A stretch of 64,000 bases of DNA from Ehretia macrophylla (Eukaryota > Streptophyta > Magnoliopsida > Boraginales > Ehretiaceae): the NCBI GenBank assembly GCA_037974665.1, contig CM075773.1, forward strand, positions 49,430,080 through 49,494,079, written 5' to 3'. The notes below the pieces were generated by a model that was not told the DNA's origin, ran no database searches, and saw nothing but the letters and a program-made list of their open reading frames with translations. Of the stretch, positions 1 to 13,223 are shown in pieces. The position numbers were made by a program, and so were the translations under genes. Each line of letters begins with the position of its first letter. Within the stretch, counting starts at the first letter, position 1.

Positions 1-1876
1 CACTGTTGCCCAATGGGGGATATAGTCCCGGGGTGTGCAATGCAACAGATAATACAGTTATACAACACTATCACTTAGACAATTTAAGAAACAATGATAA
101 CTTAAGTAACCACACATTTAAAGGATACATTTCACACAATCCCCTATACACCAATCTTCACTGGTCTTCATTCACGATCCACGAACCACGAGCACGATCA
201 CGATAAGCCGGCATAATCCCCAAACACTCCAGTGGGTGTACTCCGGATGTACCCCGATAATCCTACGACCCAACATCCCCTGGCAATCTCCGGACCAGGC
301 GAATGAGGGACTAGGGTACGGAGTTTGAATATCCACCGGCAAGCCCTCTGCCGCCCAGCCAATATTCAACACATCCGCCCCTGACACTATGGATGTGCAA
401 CCACTATGCAATGCACTTTATAATGAAAATTTAATAGCAATAATATAAGCATTAACACATAGGAGGATCAACAAAGTAAGTTGACCTCGATGCAATTAGA
501 ATAGAAGCAATTATAGAAGCTAATAAGCAGTTTACAAAGGAACATGTACAAAATAAGCATAGAATCATACCAAAAGCTCCAAATCAACTTGAAGCCACAT
601 ATAAACACTTAAGGAGTCATGCCATGGGTTTAGGAGTGTGAGAAAACCGAAATTGCACCTAAACCCCTTTGTTTTTCAAACTATTTCTCTTCCAAACCAA
701 GGTTAATGATTCCATTTTCAAAGGAAACTCTCCCAACCTTCTACCTAACCCTCAAGGTACCCTCTCAACCCTCCAACTCATTCAAATGCCCGCGATTACC
801 CCGAAAGCCCCAAATTTCCTCTTATGGCTTTAAACTACACCTACAATGTCCGGGCCTCAAACAAGGGATATCAAGGCTTCTATAGTACCTAGGTAGCTTA
901 AGGATACTAGAATTGAAGTCCAAATTCACCCGGATTCGCATTAACCCCGAAAGCCCCAAATTAAAGTCGACTATTTTACATTTTTAGCGATTTAAGGACA
1001 ATGCAAGTGCACGGGGCTATTAGAATACCTTCACTAGCACCTAAAGCATCTATTAGAAGCATGGAATCAAGCTAATTCGAGCAATTACGCAAAACCCTAG
1101 AAAAACGTCACTATTCACCCTAGAAATTAAACTAACGATTCTAACCGTTTAAATTGCGAAACGATGGCTCAAATATGTTCTCTAGCATTCATATAAATGG
1201 TATAATAGCATAGATAATTAATACAATAGCATTTGAACACATTTTCAACAAATCAAGAAATTGACAACTATTTAGAAATGCAAAAATGAGCCGTGAATCC
1301 CTCACCAATATGCGTAGGAGCACCTAGGAAGCTTGCAAACACCCTACACTAGTTGCTCAAGGCTTGGAGTGGCTTGAAATGAAGGATTGAAGAGCAAAAA
1401 TTGTTTTTTCCTCACTGTTTGTTGCTGTTGGCCTGCTCCTGCTCCTATTTCAGCTTTTTTTTTTTCTTGTGTTATATGAGCTAATGTTATGTTATGTTGA
1501 GTATATATTGGGGTGGGGTCATGTTTGAGTGTTTAAGTGGTCAATTATAATGCGCGTAGCAAGCTTAAAACGAGTCTAAAGTGAAACATGTGTGCTAGCT
1601 AATTAAATCTCTAAGTTAGTTACGTAATACTATTCATTGAACTACTAAAATCATTTTCTAAATGAGTTCTCCTAACGCCTCTAGCTCAATTGCACATTTT
1701 TCCCACTACTTTAACAATTAATATGATTTAATAAAAATGTTAATTAACTAATAGAATGCAGTTTAAAAAATGAAGTGAATAGTAATTCAAGAAGGCAGTT
1801 AATAAGGCACAGAAAGAAATGCGCAAACAAGGGATGCAATAGTAATTGAATGCATGGCTAAATCTCGGGCGTCACA
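1..1876 (-). repeat. 3' LTR of the Ty3 element (partial; about 614 bp lie outside the window)
   Basis: Positions 1-1876 align colinearly with 7537-9413 of the right LTR, with scattered substitutions and small indels. The inner boundary is the TCACA at 1872-1876, directly next to the polypurine tract. In element orientation this is the 3' LTR. Confidence 0.95.
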
Positions 1877-3118
1877 TCCTCTCCCCTTTAAACTAATTGC
1901 GTCCACGCAATTCTTACATGATTCGGCGAATAACTCTAGATACCGTTTCCGCATCTGATCCTCTCTCTCCCACGTCGCATCTTCTACTCCGTGATGATCC
2001 CACAGAACTTTAACCATCAGAATGCTTTTAGTCCTCAACTCCTGAACTTTCTGATCAACAATCCGAAGAGGTTTCTCTGTGTAGGTCAAAGTTTCACTGA
2101 TCTCTAGCGGTTCCAGCTCAAGTATGTGAGAGGGATCTGGCTGATACTTCCGAAGCATAGAAATATGGAATACATCATGAATTCTGCCCAGACTGGGAGG
2201 TAAAGCTAGACGATAAGCCAAATCACCAACAGTTTCAGTTATCTCAAATGGTCCCACATATCGAGGACTGAGTTTACCTCCTTTACCATGCCGAATCAAA
2301 CCCTTACGAGGAGAAATTTTCAGAAATACTCGATCCCCCACGACAAATTTCAGATCACGACGGCGTCTATCTGCATAACTCTTTTGCCGGCTCTGTGCTG
2401 TAAGCATTCTTTTTCTGATAAGCTGCACATGATCAATCATTTTGTTCATTTCAGGTAAGAGAGTAGGGTCGACCGTCTTCATTTCACCAACATCATCCCA
2501 ATAAAGAGGAGACCGGCATTTACGCCCATAAAGTGCCTCATAAGGTGCCATACCAATAGTAGCTTGATAACTATTGTTATAGGCGAACTCTGCAAGTGGA
2601 AAATACTTCTCCCAACTGTTACCGAAGTCCACAATACAAGCCCGCAACATATCCTCCAGGATTAAGATAGTTCTCTCGGATTGTCCATCTGTTTGAGGAT
2701 GATAAGCTGTACTGAAACTCAAAGTCGTGCCCAAAGCTTTCTGAATTTTCTGCCAGAACTGAGATGTGAATCTGGGATCTCTATCTGACACAATACTCTT
2801 TGAAATTCCATGAAGTCAGACAACATTCTCAATATACAACTCTACCAGCTTGTCAAGAGAATCAGACTTCTTTTTAGCAATGAAGTGAGAAGTCTTGGTC
2901 AGTCTATCCACAATAACCCAAACTGAGTCATTACCCTTTGAAGACCTCGGTAAATCAGAGACAAAATCCATGGTAATATGATCCCATTTCCAAACAGGAA
3001 TAGCCAAAGGCTGCAACAACCCTGCAGGTCTTTGATGTTCTACTTTAACTTTCTGACAAGTAAGACATCGAGCAACATAGTCAGCAATCTCTCTCTTCAT
3101 ATTATTCCACCAGAAATT
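1799..3118 (-). pseudogene. Ty3 integrase and chromodomain part of pol
   Basis: Continues the polyprotein after the stop at 3119-3121. The zinc-binding His residues lie just before that stop and the Cys pair follows in CLTCQK. The core shows DFVSDLP with the first catalytic Asp, and SDRDPRF after a further stop at 2816-2818. That stop is TGA where related elements carry a basic residue, consistent with a CGA to TGA transition. The C terminus carries a chromodomain-like stretch ([14 protein letters not shown]), which in chromoviruses steers insertion towards particular chromatin. All segments share one frame. The frame runs through the polypurine tract and stops about 78 bases inside the 3' LTR. 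Not functional as it stands. Confidence 0.9.
1877..1889 (-). other. Polypurine tract of the Ty3 element
   Basis: Read on the minus strand the bases are AAAGGGGAGAGGA, immediately followed by the LTR start TGTGACG. This is the expected primer for plus-strand DNA synthesis in LTR retroelements. Confidence 0.85.
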
Positions 3119-4595
3119 CTACTTCAAATCTTTATAGATTTTAGTACTGCCTGGATGGATAGTATATCTAGAACTGTGTGCCTCAGCAATAATATCCTTC
3201 TTCAGAGTTGGATCATTCGGAATACAGATTCTACCTTTGAATTTGAGAATACCATCGTCGTGCAGTTTGAAATCCGACTCTCCCCCTTTAGAATTCTCTA
3301 AGACTTTCAACAATTGAAGATCAGCCTGTTGAGCTTCTCGAATCCTGGATAATAATAGAGATTGAATCTGCAAACTTGCGAATTGAATACCAGAATTTGA
3401 AGTACTAGGCTTCCATAAGCATAATTCTTCCATGAACTCCCAATTCTTGATAATCAAACTGGCAACAGTAGCCTTTCGGCCCAAAGCATCAGCAACAATA
3501 TTGGCCTTGCCCGGAAGATAGTTAATAGTGCAGTTATAGTCCTCAAGTAATTCCAGCCAACGCCTCTGCCTCATGTTCAACTCTTTCTGTGAAAATAGAT
3601 ATTTCAAGCTCTTATGATCTGTAAAGATTTCAAACTTGTTGCCCCAGAGATAATGACGCCATTTCTTTAATGCAAGAATGATAGCTGCAAGCTCAAGATC
3701 ATGAGTCGGATAGTTGAGTTCATAAGGCTTCAGTTTCCTGGAAGCATAAGCAATAACCCTGCCATTCTGCATCAATACACAACCCAGACCTTCCTTCGAA
3801 GCATCACTATAGATCATCAGATTATCATAACCCTCAGGTAAAGCAAGAATAGGTGTTGTAGTCAATCTCTTCTTCAATTCCTGGAAGCTGGCCTCGCATT
3901 TATCACTCCAGTCAAATACTGTTTTCTTCTGAGTAAGTTGAGTTAAAGGCCCTGCAATCTTAGAGAAATCCTTGACAAACCTCCGATAATACCCAGCTAA
4001 ACCAAGGAAGCTACGAATTTCTGTTACAGTTTCAGGTCGTTTCCAAGATAACACAACTTCAATCTTCGCTGGATCAACAGAAATACCATCCTGCGAGATA
4101 ATATGGCCCAGAAAAGCAACTTGCTTAAGCCAGAATTCACATTTGCTAAACTTTGCAAACAACTGATGCTCCTGAAGAGTCTGCAACACAATTTTGAGAT
4201 GCTGTTCATGTTCCGCCTCAGATTTAGAATAGACAAGGATATCATCAATGAATATGACCAGAAATTGGTCCAGATAAGGACGGAATACCCTCTGTATTAA
4301 ATCCATGAATGCGGCGGGAGCATTAGTAAGACCAAACGGCAAGACAACAAACTCATAATGGCCATATCGAGTTCGGAAAGCAGTTTTGGGAACATCATCT
4401 TTCTTAATCCTCAACTGATAATAGCCTTGCCTCAGATCGAATTTAGAGAATACCCTGGCGCCTTGCAACTGATCAAATAACTCTTCAATTAAAGGCAAAG
4501 GATATTTATTTTTGATGGTCACCTGATTAAGACCTCGATAATCAATGCATAGGCGAAGAGATCCGTCTTTCTTTTTAACAAATAGGACTGGAGCA
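3119..4595 (-). pseudogene. Ty3 reverse transcriptase and RNase H part of pol
   Basis: Same frame as the upstream gag-protease segment. RT motifs include [20 protein letters not shown] and the catalytic FIDD (residues 91-94 counted from the Met at 4522). RNase H follows with YSDAS, the HDLEL region and [10 protein letters not shown]. The segment ends in the integrase HHCC region. It starts after a TAG at 4596-4598, where the family has a conserved Trp, and ends at a TAG at 3119-3121. Apart from these stops the domain is complete, so loss of coding capacity is by point mutation only. Confidence 0.93.
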
Positions 4596-6571
4596 CCCTA
4601 AGGCGAAGAACTCGGCTGAATGAATCCCTTCTCAAGCAAGCCTTGCAATCGAACTTTCAATTCCTGCAACTCAGGTGGAGCCATTCTATACGGAGTCCTA
4701 GAGATAGGTGAAATCCCCGGCAATAAATCAATCATGAACTCTATCTCTCTATCAGGCGGTAACCCAGGTAATTCCTCCGGAAAGACCCCCGGAAACTCCC
4801 TCACGATAGGTACATCATTCAATTTCAATTGATCCCCAGGTTGATTAATCAAATATGCAAGATAAGCCTCACAACCCTTGCTCAATAATTTAGATGCCCT
4901 AATAGAAGAAATAATAGGAGTTCCCGTAGATTTTCTACTACCAACTATTTTAAGTATAGGCTGGTCTGGCATTTCTAGATACACAATCTTCTTTCTACAA
5001 TCAAGCTGGGCATAATATTTACTTAACCAGTCCATCCCCAATATAATTTCAAAGTCATTGAAGGGTAGGATAATCAAATCAGCAGGAAAAATACGACCCT
5101 CAATAAAAATACTACATGCTCTGCAAATAGATCTAGTAATAAACTTCGGATCCATAGGAGTATAAACCACAATCTCATGCAACAGTTTATCATGTTTCAA
5201 TTTAGCATTTTGTGCACAAGTAGGAGTAATAAAAGAATGTGAAGCCCCAGAATCAATTAAAACCTTAACTGATTGATCATTAAGAAGAAAAATACCTTCT
5301 ACCACAGCGGTTGTATCCGGAAGCTCCTCAGCATCCAAAGCAAATACATGGGCCTGGCCTCGTGGTAGTGGTGCTGCAGCTGGTGCCCTGGTCTGAGAGT
5401 TCTGAGCTGACGTCTGACCCCTAGGGTTCTTAAATTTCTGACAGTCTTTAACCCTGTGCTGATCACTACCGCAACCTGTACATTTGTTATGTTTCTTCCA
5501 ACAAACATCCTCAGTGTGGCCCTGGCGCTGACAGAAGCTGCACTGCTGGTGACGTCTTGCAACAGTGCCTCCCGAAGGAGCTCTGTAAGTAGAGGTAGGT
5601 GGACTACCCTGCTGTGAACGGGAAACTGCTGGACGGAACTGACTCTGAGTCTGACTCTGAACTGGTCGTGCCTGAGTTTGAGTAGGCCCTGTATAACTCT
5701 GAGTCTGCCTCGGCTGCGAACTCTGCCCAACTGATACAGCCTGCCCCTGGTACCCTTGACTCTGAGACTGAAACCGCTTACTCGATTGACTGGTCTCGGC
5801 TAACACATCGGCCTTGCGTTTCTCATATCTCGAGGCGGCTCGGACTACTGCAGCATAGTTAGGAAAATCATTTGCAGACAAATTCAGCATAATATCCCTC
5901 ATCAAACCCAAGATGAACCTCTGGATCTTCATGTCCTCCGGCTGAATAAAAGCTGGTGCATAACGGGAAAGCCGGGTAAAAGTAGCCTCGTATTGATCTA
6001 CTGTCATACTTCCCTGCTTCAAGTTTATGAACTCTGATTGACGCCTCTCGCGGGCAACTACCGATATGTACTTGTCTCGAAATTCTCGGACAAAGTCGGC
6101 CCATGAATGATAAACCCCTTCGGCTTCCCATTTCTCACTGACGGTACGCCACCAGTCTTCAGCATCACCCTCGAGAAGGAAAGTAGCATAAGTAATCTTC
6201 CTGTCATAATGGCACTCGAGTATTGCTGCCACTCTCTCAAACTTCCTTAGCCACAACTCAGCATTCATATCGTCCGGTTCTCCAAAGAAAGTATAGGCCC
6301 CATGATGAATAAACCGATCATACAGATTCCCTCCGGTAGGGCCACTACCTCCGGCTCTCGCAGCCTGATTACCTCCAACGACCCCTGGCTGACCCTGTTG
6401 TGTCACAAACTGGGCGATAGTGTTCATAGCAGTGGCCATCGTGGCCAAGATCTGTGCAGTGCTCGGTTCTTGAACCTGCGGTGCATTTTCGGTCACCTCA
6501 GCTTCTTGCCCATTAACCCCCTCGGGTTCTCCATCAACATTCGGATTTTCAGTACGACGGCGGGGCCCCAT
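4596..6571 (-). pseudogene. Ty3 gag, protease and RT N-terminus
   Basis: 657 residues from an ATG 335 bp downstream of the primer-binding site. The gag capsid region holds LWLRKFERVA and GDAEDWW (about residues 105-145). Two zinc knuckles follow (CSFCQRQGHTEDVC and CTGCGSDQHRVKDC, about 340-380), the second with Asp in place of Gly before Gln-His. The aspartic protease active site is LIDSGASHSF near residue 437. The region ends in the conserved start of RT (FIQPSSSP), where TAG replaces the expected Trp codon TGG (a G to A change on the coding strand). The middle is Gln/Ser/Thr-rich, as usual for gag spacer. Confidence 0.93.
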
Positions 6572-6905
6572 CTCGAATAGCTAGAATGCAAAGTGTTATG
6601 ACAGGTATACATATGTATATATGCAATTTATAAGTAAACACATAAAGACAAGTCCAAATAGATTCAAATAAAGTCAAGTACATAGAAGTCCAAATAGTTA
6701 TTCCACATTCTTGAAGTCCACATAAATCACTAGATCATACTTGACATTCTAGACTCTTGATATTCTATTTCCATGCTAGCATGTTCATTCCTAATTCAAA
6801 TTTCACTTAGGCAAATCAAAATCAAAGACTCATGTATTCACAAAGTCACGTAACAAATCTCTACCCACAGACCGAGAAATTTAACCTGGCTTCATGCAAT
6901 CTATA

Positions 6906-6917
6906 GCTCTGATACCA
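6906..6917 (-). other. Primer-binding site, initiator tRNA-Met type
   Basis: The minus strand reads TGGTATCAGAGC, the well-known plant retrotransposon primer-binding sequence complementary to the 3' end of initiator tRNA-Met. It lies six bases inside the right (5') LTR. Confidence 0.93.
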
Positions 6918-6923
6918 CTTAAA

Positions 6924-9413
6924 TGTCACGCCCCGACCCAACCCCCAGGCTAAAGGCTAAGTCCGGACCCGACACACGGACATAGTCTCCCCTGTACCGT
7001 GGACATTCTGGAAACCTGTAAACTTACAAATAAGGTAACTACAAGGTAAACATACTTTTTATGACTATATATAAATATTCAAGGCCATCCGAGCCCTGAA
7101 GTAAACAATAATTCCAAAACCACACAAGCATGCAAGAACTTTGTTTACAACATAGTCTAGCAGCAATGACATTCTAGGATATCAGTACAAACAACTTAAA
7201 AGATAAGGCATACTACATTAGCCATTCACTCCCAAGCATGCAAGGAACTAAAAGCAAAAATAAAAGTTATTACAATACATGGCTTCCAATACTACACCAC
7301 AATCTACTGTCCTTCAACTTTACACAACAATATAGACATAGCCCTTAGGCCACAAAATAGGACATAATATAAACAGTTGAGCCTTCCACAAAGCAGCAAG
7401 AAATTAAACCACCTCAAGCTATCAGGCACAACAACTAAGATAAAGGATCAATCTGAACTTCTTCTTCCTCAACTAACTCAACAAGCTGGGGATCACCCTC
7501 AGCGTCTCCTGAAACAGATATCGAGGTATGAGCCACCACTGTTGCCCAGTGAGGGATATAGTCCCGGGGCGTGCAATGCAACAGATAATACAATTATACA
7601 ACACTATCACTTAGACAATTTAAGAAACAATGATAACTTAAGTAACCACACATTTAAAAGGATACATTTCACACAATCCCCTATACACCAATCTTCACTG
7701 GTCTTCATTCACGATCCACGAACCACGAGCACGATCACGATAAGCCGGCATAATCCCCAAACACTCCAGTGGGTGTACTCCGGATGTACCCCGATAATCC
7801 TACGACCCAACATCCCCTGGCAATCTCCGGACCAGGCGAATGAGGGACTAGGGCACGGAGTTTGAATATCCACCGGCAAGCCCTCTGCCGCCCAGCCGAT
7901 ATTCAACACATTCGCCCCTGACACTATGGTTGCGCAACCACTATGCAATGCACTTTACAATGGCAAATTCATAGCAATAATATAAGCATTAACACATAGG
8001 AGGATCAACAAAGTAGGTTGACCTCGATGCAATTAGAATAGAAGCAATTATAGAAGCTAATAAGCAGTTTACAAAGGAACATGTACAAAATAAGCATAGA
8101 ATCATACCAAAAGCTCCAAATCAACTTGAAACCACATATCAACACTTAAGGAGTCATGCCATGGGTTTAGAAGTGTGAGAAAACTGAAATTGCACCTAAA
8201 CCCCCTTGTTTTTCAAACTATTTCTCTTCCAAACCAAGGTTAATGATTCCATTTTCAAAGGAAACTCTCCCAACCTCCTAACTAACCCTCAAGGTACCCT
8301 CTCAACCCTCTAACTCATTCAAATGCCCGCGATTACCCCGAAAGCCCCAAATTCCCTCTTATGGCTTTAAACTACAGCTACCATGTCCGGGCTTCAAACA
8401 AGGGATATCAAGGCTTCTATAGCACCTAGGTAGCCTAAGGATACTAGAATTGAAGCCCGAATTCACCCGGATTCGCATTAACCCCGAAAGCCCCAAATTA
8501 AAGTCGACTATTTTACATTTTTAGCAATTTAAGGACAATGCAAGTGCACGGGGCTATTAGAATACCTTCACTAGCACCTAAAGCATCTATTAGAAGCATG
8601 GAATCAAGCTAATTCGAGCAATTACGCAAAACCCTAGAAAATCGTCACTATTTACCCTAGAAATCAAACTAACGATTCTAACCGTTTAAATTGCGAAACG
8701 ACGGCTCAAATATGTTCTCTAGCATTCATATACATGGTATAATAGCATAGATAATTAATACATTAGCATTTGAACACATTTTCAACAAATCAAGAAATTG
8801 ACAACTATTTAGAAATGCAAAAATGAGCCGTGAAATCCCTCACCAATACGCGTAGGAGCACCTAGGAAGCTTGCAAACACCCTACACTAGTTGTTCAAGG
8901 CTTGGAGTGGCTTGAAATGAAGGATTGAAGAGCCAAATTTGTTTTTTCCTCACTGTTTGCTGCTGTCGGCCTGCTCCTGCTCCTATTCAGCTTTTTTTTT
9001 TTTCTTGTGTTATATGAGCTAATGTTATGTTATGTTGAGTATATATTGGGGTGGGGTCATGTTTGGGTGTTTAAGTGGTCAATTATAATGCGCGTAGCAA
9101 GTTTAAAACGAGTCTAAAGTGAAACATGTGTGCTAGCTAATTAAATCTCTAAGTTAGTTACGTAACACTATCCACTTAACTACTAAAATCATTTTCTAAA
9201 CGAGCTCTCCTATCGCCTTTAGCTCAATTGCACATTTTTTCCACTACTTTATCAATTAATATGATTTAATAAAAATGCTAATTAACCAATAGTATGCAGT
9301 TTAAAAATGAAGTGAATAGTAATTCAAGAAGGCAGTTAATAAGGCATAAAAAGAAATGCGCAAACAAGGGATGCAACAGTAATTGAATGCATGGCTAAAT
9401 CTCGTGCGTCACA
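6924..9413 (-). repeat. 5' LTR of the Ty3 element (complete)
   Basis: Full 2490 bp LTR bounded by TGTCACG at 6924 and GCGTCACA ending at 9413. It begins directly after the primer-binding site and repeats 1-1876. It should carry the element promoter, but I could not single out a TATA box with confidence. Confidence 0.93.
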
Positions 9414-10039
9414 GTAGGCAATGATAGTAAGGGGAAAAGAGGGAGAGTATTTGTTAATGTATTAAATACTCATGACTTTTCCCTTTAGTGAGAGCGACAT
9501 AATTATAATTGGTGTTAGGCCAAATATTCATGAATTTTGATAACTTGTATCACTGCATACTTCCGATAATATATAAGTGTTTAGATATTTAGACTCGAGT
9601 ACCAACTAATATAATAATTCAATAATTATAATATCAAATGTATCACTCACTTATCACCTAATTTTAATTACACATTTAGCAAGTGCTATATGTATGGTTA
9701 TTTGATATGGCATTAGAAGATGTAAAATTATCAAAGATATTTATATATTCATGTAGACTAGGCATATATACACATTAAAATTTTAAGCAAAGATGAATAG
9801 CGATAATACTATCAACAATTGATACCTAATTACTCCTTTTCAATTTCCATGCTTTTTATGGGAGAATGAACGTAGGATTTCTTTTCCTAAGGTAATTCAA
9901 GTTTTTTCATACACGAGATAAGCATATTTTCATGTGTCTTAGAGGGTGTGAAGTTATTTCTCAAATGAATACATAACGCCATTAAAACATTACATTTTAT
10001 TAGAAGTATGTCCCTTGTATGTGTAGGTTCTTGTGGAAA

Positions 10040-10230
10040 AATTAATAATACTACTAATAAAATAATAGCATTAATAACAATAATAATAAATTATTATTAT
10101 TGTTAATGATATAAATAATCATAATCATTATTATTATTTTTATTATTACTATTATTATTACTACTATTATTATTTATCATGTTCTTGTTAATTACAATTA
10201 TGTTAATATTTATTATTATTTTTAACCCTA
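10040..10230. repeat. Imperfect AAT/ATT microsatellite with fold-back potential
   Basis: Runs of AATAATAAT are followed within a few bases by ATTATTATT, then more imperfect ATT triplets. The two halves are mutually complementary and could form a hairpin. Confidence 0.7.
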
Positions 10231-10596
10231 CAATGATACATTATAAAAGTCATTTCCATTATTACTTTTGATAGTAACACAGACATGGGTATGAAATCAA
10301 TATACTTGTATTTGTATCTTATTCATTGAGAATGCCAAGAATGTCATTCCAATTCTCATGTCCATTTCATTTCTAGTCACATTTCATTCCTCATCTCATT
10401 CTATTTACGTCCATTTTTTTTTATTGTATCAATAGCTACCTTTAATTAATAGGTATATATACCAAATCTATTCCTTTAATGAAAAGGGTATATAGTGTTT
10501 TACTCGTTCATATGTTATGGTAAAGGTTATTCTTGTTTCATTGAATAGTGTTAAGTTATGGGGTAAGATAGTAAGGGGAAAAGGGATATCATTTTT

Positions 10597-10990
10597 TAGG
10601 CCAACTACAACACATTCCCTATATTTTACTATACATGTAGATAATTTAGACTATTTCTTCACATATAAAGATTTCATATCTTAGTTTCACTGTAAATGTT
10701 TCCCTACATCATATAAATCATCTATTTCAATGACAAAAAATTTAAGTGTCACTCCAACAGTTTTATGACATTTTTAAAAAAAATTCACATACGGAGATGT
10801 AAAAATGGATTTAGGGAATTGTTATTGCATATTTATATGTGGAGGTGGTTAAATTTGAATCAAGGAATTCTTAATATGTGAGTATGTGCATAAGATATTG
10901 GATACCAATATCCCTAAAACTTTCCTACATGTAAAGTAAAATGAAAAATAGAAAATGGGATAGGTCAACTCCAACAGATGCCCTATCTAA
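10597..10990. repeat. MITE-like repeat pieces
   Basis: A segment starting GGCCAACTACAACA at about 10599 with CCCTATATTTTACTATACA recurs in direct orientation at about 10953 (GGTCAACTCCAACAGATGCC). An inverted match (CTACATGTAAAGTAAAAT) sits just before the second copy. Similar TACATGTAGA and GAGTTGGCC motifs recur near 18.2-18.4 kb. The element limits are not clear. Confidence 0.4.
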
Positions 10991-13223
10991 TATTTTACTT
11001 TACGTGTAGGGTGCATTTGTTACAAGTCATTTCCATTATTTGAATTGGCAAAAGAATATGAAAAATTTATAGGCATACATACACATTAACAATTAACGTT
11101 GTTAAGGCAGGTATTTGTATCGTGTTGTTGACCTAAATTTATGATCTGATATGAATTTGAATATTTTTCAATTTCGGTTCATTTTTCGTTAAAGCGGGAA
11201 AATAATTTTTCATACTAATTTGAAATTCATTTAAGGGAGAATTATACTTTTAATTGTATTTCAACATTATACAAGAGGAATTTTCAATTTTGATTTATAC
11301 TACAATTATGTTATGGAGTGTTGATATATTACTTATTCAAGGAATAATCAAACATAAAAATGTAATCATTATAATATTGATAGTGTCACTCAATTATCCC
11401 CTAATTACTCCTAATCACATTTCTTACCTAATTCTGATTTTGGCAGCATATGAAACTAGTTAAAAAGTTAAAAACTATATGCATAAATATATTAGTATTA
11501 TTATAATTATTCTTTGAAATTTGACTTCATCTTAAATTTTCCTTGTGAAAATATAACTTAAACTATTATTTTTTATCCCCAAAAAAATGTAACTGGCTGT
11601 TTGCGTTTTGTTAAGGCGGCAACTTCAACTTTGTAATTGGATTTGTACACAAACAATAGGCACGTGACTCCTAACCCCAGTAGCTAATCTGAGTTCGCGG
11701 ATTTCCTATATGTCTCGTCACATCACATGTCTCATATTTTCCTCTTTTCCATTCGTACTTTTCACCAGAAGCAATAATTAATTTAAAAATTATTTATTTC
11801 TTCTATGTATGAGTACCACATTTTTTATTTTAAGTTATATTTTGTACTTACAAAAAAAAAAAAAAAATTTACGCGTTAAATGTAACTATCCAACATAAGA
11901 TACAAGAGCAATATAAGAAATAATTTTTCAGCTAATTTAATGCATTCGGGTAGTAATGGGAAATGGTTATATTTTCAATCATAATAAATTTGCCTTGGTA
12001 GACGTGCCTCATGCTAGAATTTATTATAGGTAATGTTGGATATTTCTTATTTTATTTTAGTGACAAATTAAAATTTAAATTGTATTTCAACATTGTACAA
12101 GTACGATCTTTAACAATAAATTATTATGTTATGGCGGGATATTTATTTTAAAATTTGAACCTGACTTAGATATAGTTAAATTTTATAAAACAAGTTATAC
12201 ATACATAATGAAGAAATACATAATGGCTGGAGATTAGTACCTGGATGCCACAAATTTTATATACTGTCTTATTTTAATTTTTTATAAAACAAGTTCCCAC
12301 TAATTTTTCTCCTTAAGGTTTAATATGTTAGCCTTTTTTCATGTAATTATTGCTATTAATGTTTAGTTAAGTAAAGTGTGGGTTGCCTACATCTTAATAG
12401 TTGAAAACGAACCAGGAAATGATAGGACCAACAATAATGAGATAATTAACAATAATTTTAAAATCGTTGTCTTAATCTCATAAACTTAGGAACTTTTTCC
12501 TTAGACATCATCATTGTCATAATAAATGAATTGTTTTTTAAATATATTGAATTCGGATTTAGTGTGCTCTTCCAGCAATGCCGATTAATGCAATGTTGAT
12601 TGTTTCAGGAGAATGTCAATGTCTCATAAATGTTATGCTCAACTACATGGAATGAAATTGAGTGCTATCTATAAATAATCTTGTGTCTAATGAAAACAAA
12701 TATGAACAAATACATTGGGGATTTTAAGTTATAGTTTGTTCAGTGAAGGAAATTTTGTTTATCAGGTTAGTACGACTTGTCTATTGTTTGCCTTTTTTAT
12801 GATATATATAAAGTACCTGAAATATTAATACTAAGATATACAATTATTTGTCATGCTCACAAAACTCAAATATTATTATATATTTTGCTGTGAAATTTAT
12901 CATACATGTGAAATGCCGATCTGTCCCTTTTAAAAAAATAATTTAAATAATTTTACACGGCATATGGTAAGTAATAGTGAATAATATAATTAATAGAAAA
13001 TGATCGTTAAAGTTATTAGCTTATTTAGCTCACATATGCTTTATAATATCACACCCAATTATCAGTACATACTTGTTATTTAAATTATAAAATTTTGTGT
13101 CCTATGGCCAAATGATGACATATTATGCACCAATTATTTTGTTCCTCATCATCTATACCTTATTTTGGAAATTTTACATATCACATAGAGTGACTATCAA
13201 TTTTTCTTTGTAGATTTAAGAAG

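Larger units (their letters stand above)
1..9413 (-). mobile_element. Ty3/gypsy chromovirus LTR retrotransposon (Tekay/Del-like), left LTR truncated by window edge
   Basis: Two direct LTR copies (1-1876 and 6924-9413) flank a minus-strand gag-pol reading frame. The primer-binding site next to the right LTR matches initiator tRNA-Met, and a polypurine tract abuts the left LTR. Domain order is gag, two zinc knuckles, aspartic protease, reverse transcriptase, RNase H, integrase and a chromodomain-like C terminus; that order and the chromodomain point to a chromovirus. The LTRs are 2490 bp (right copy) and differ by only a few per cent, mostly transitions, so insertion is fairly recent. LTR ends are TGTCACG and CGTCACA as read on the plus strand. 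The left target-site duplication lies outside the window; the five bases after the right LTR are GTAGG. Clade name is inference from structure. Confidence 0.95.
9414..13223. other. AT-rich non-coding region upstream of the MULE transposase
   Basis: No reading frame with gene character. It contains an ATT-rich microsatellite, MITE-like pieces near 10.6-11.0 kb and long A/T tracts. A splice-acceptor-like TTTCTTTGTAG ends at 13213, ten bases before the transposase ATG, suggesting a 5'-UTR intron in this region. Confidence 0.5.
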
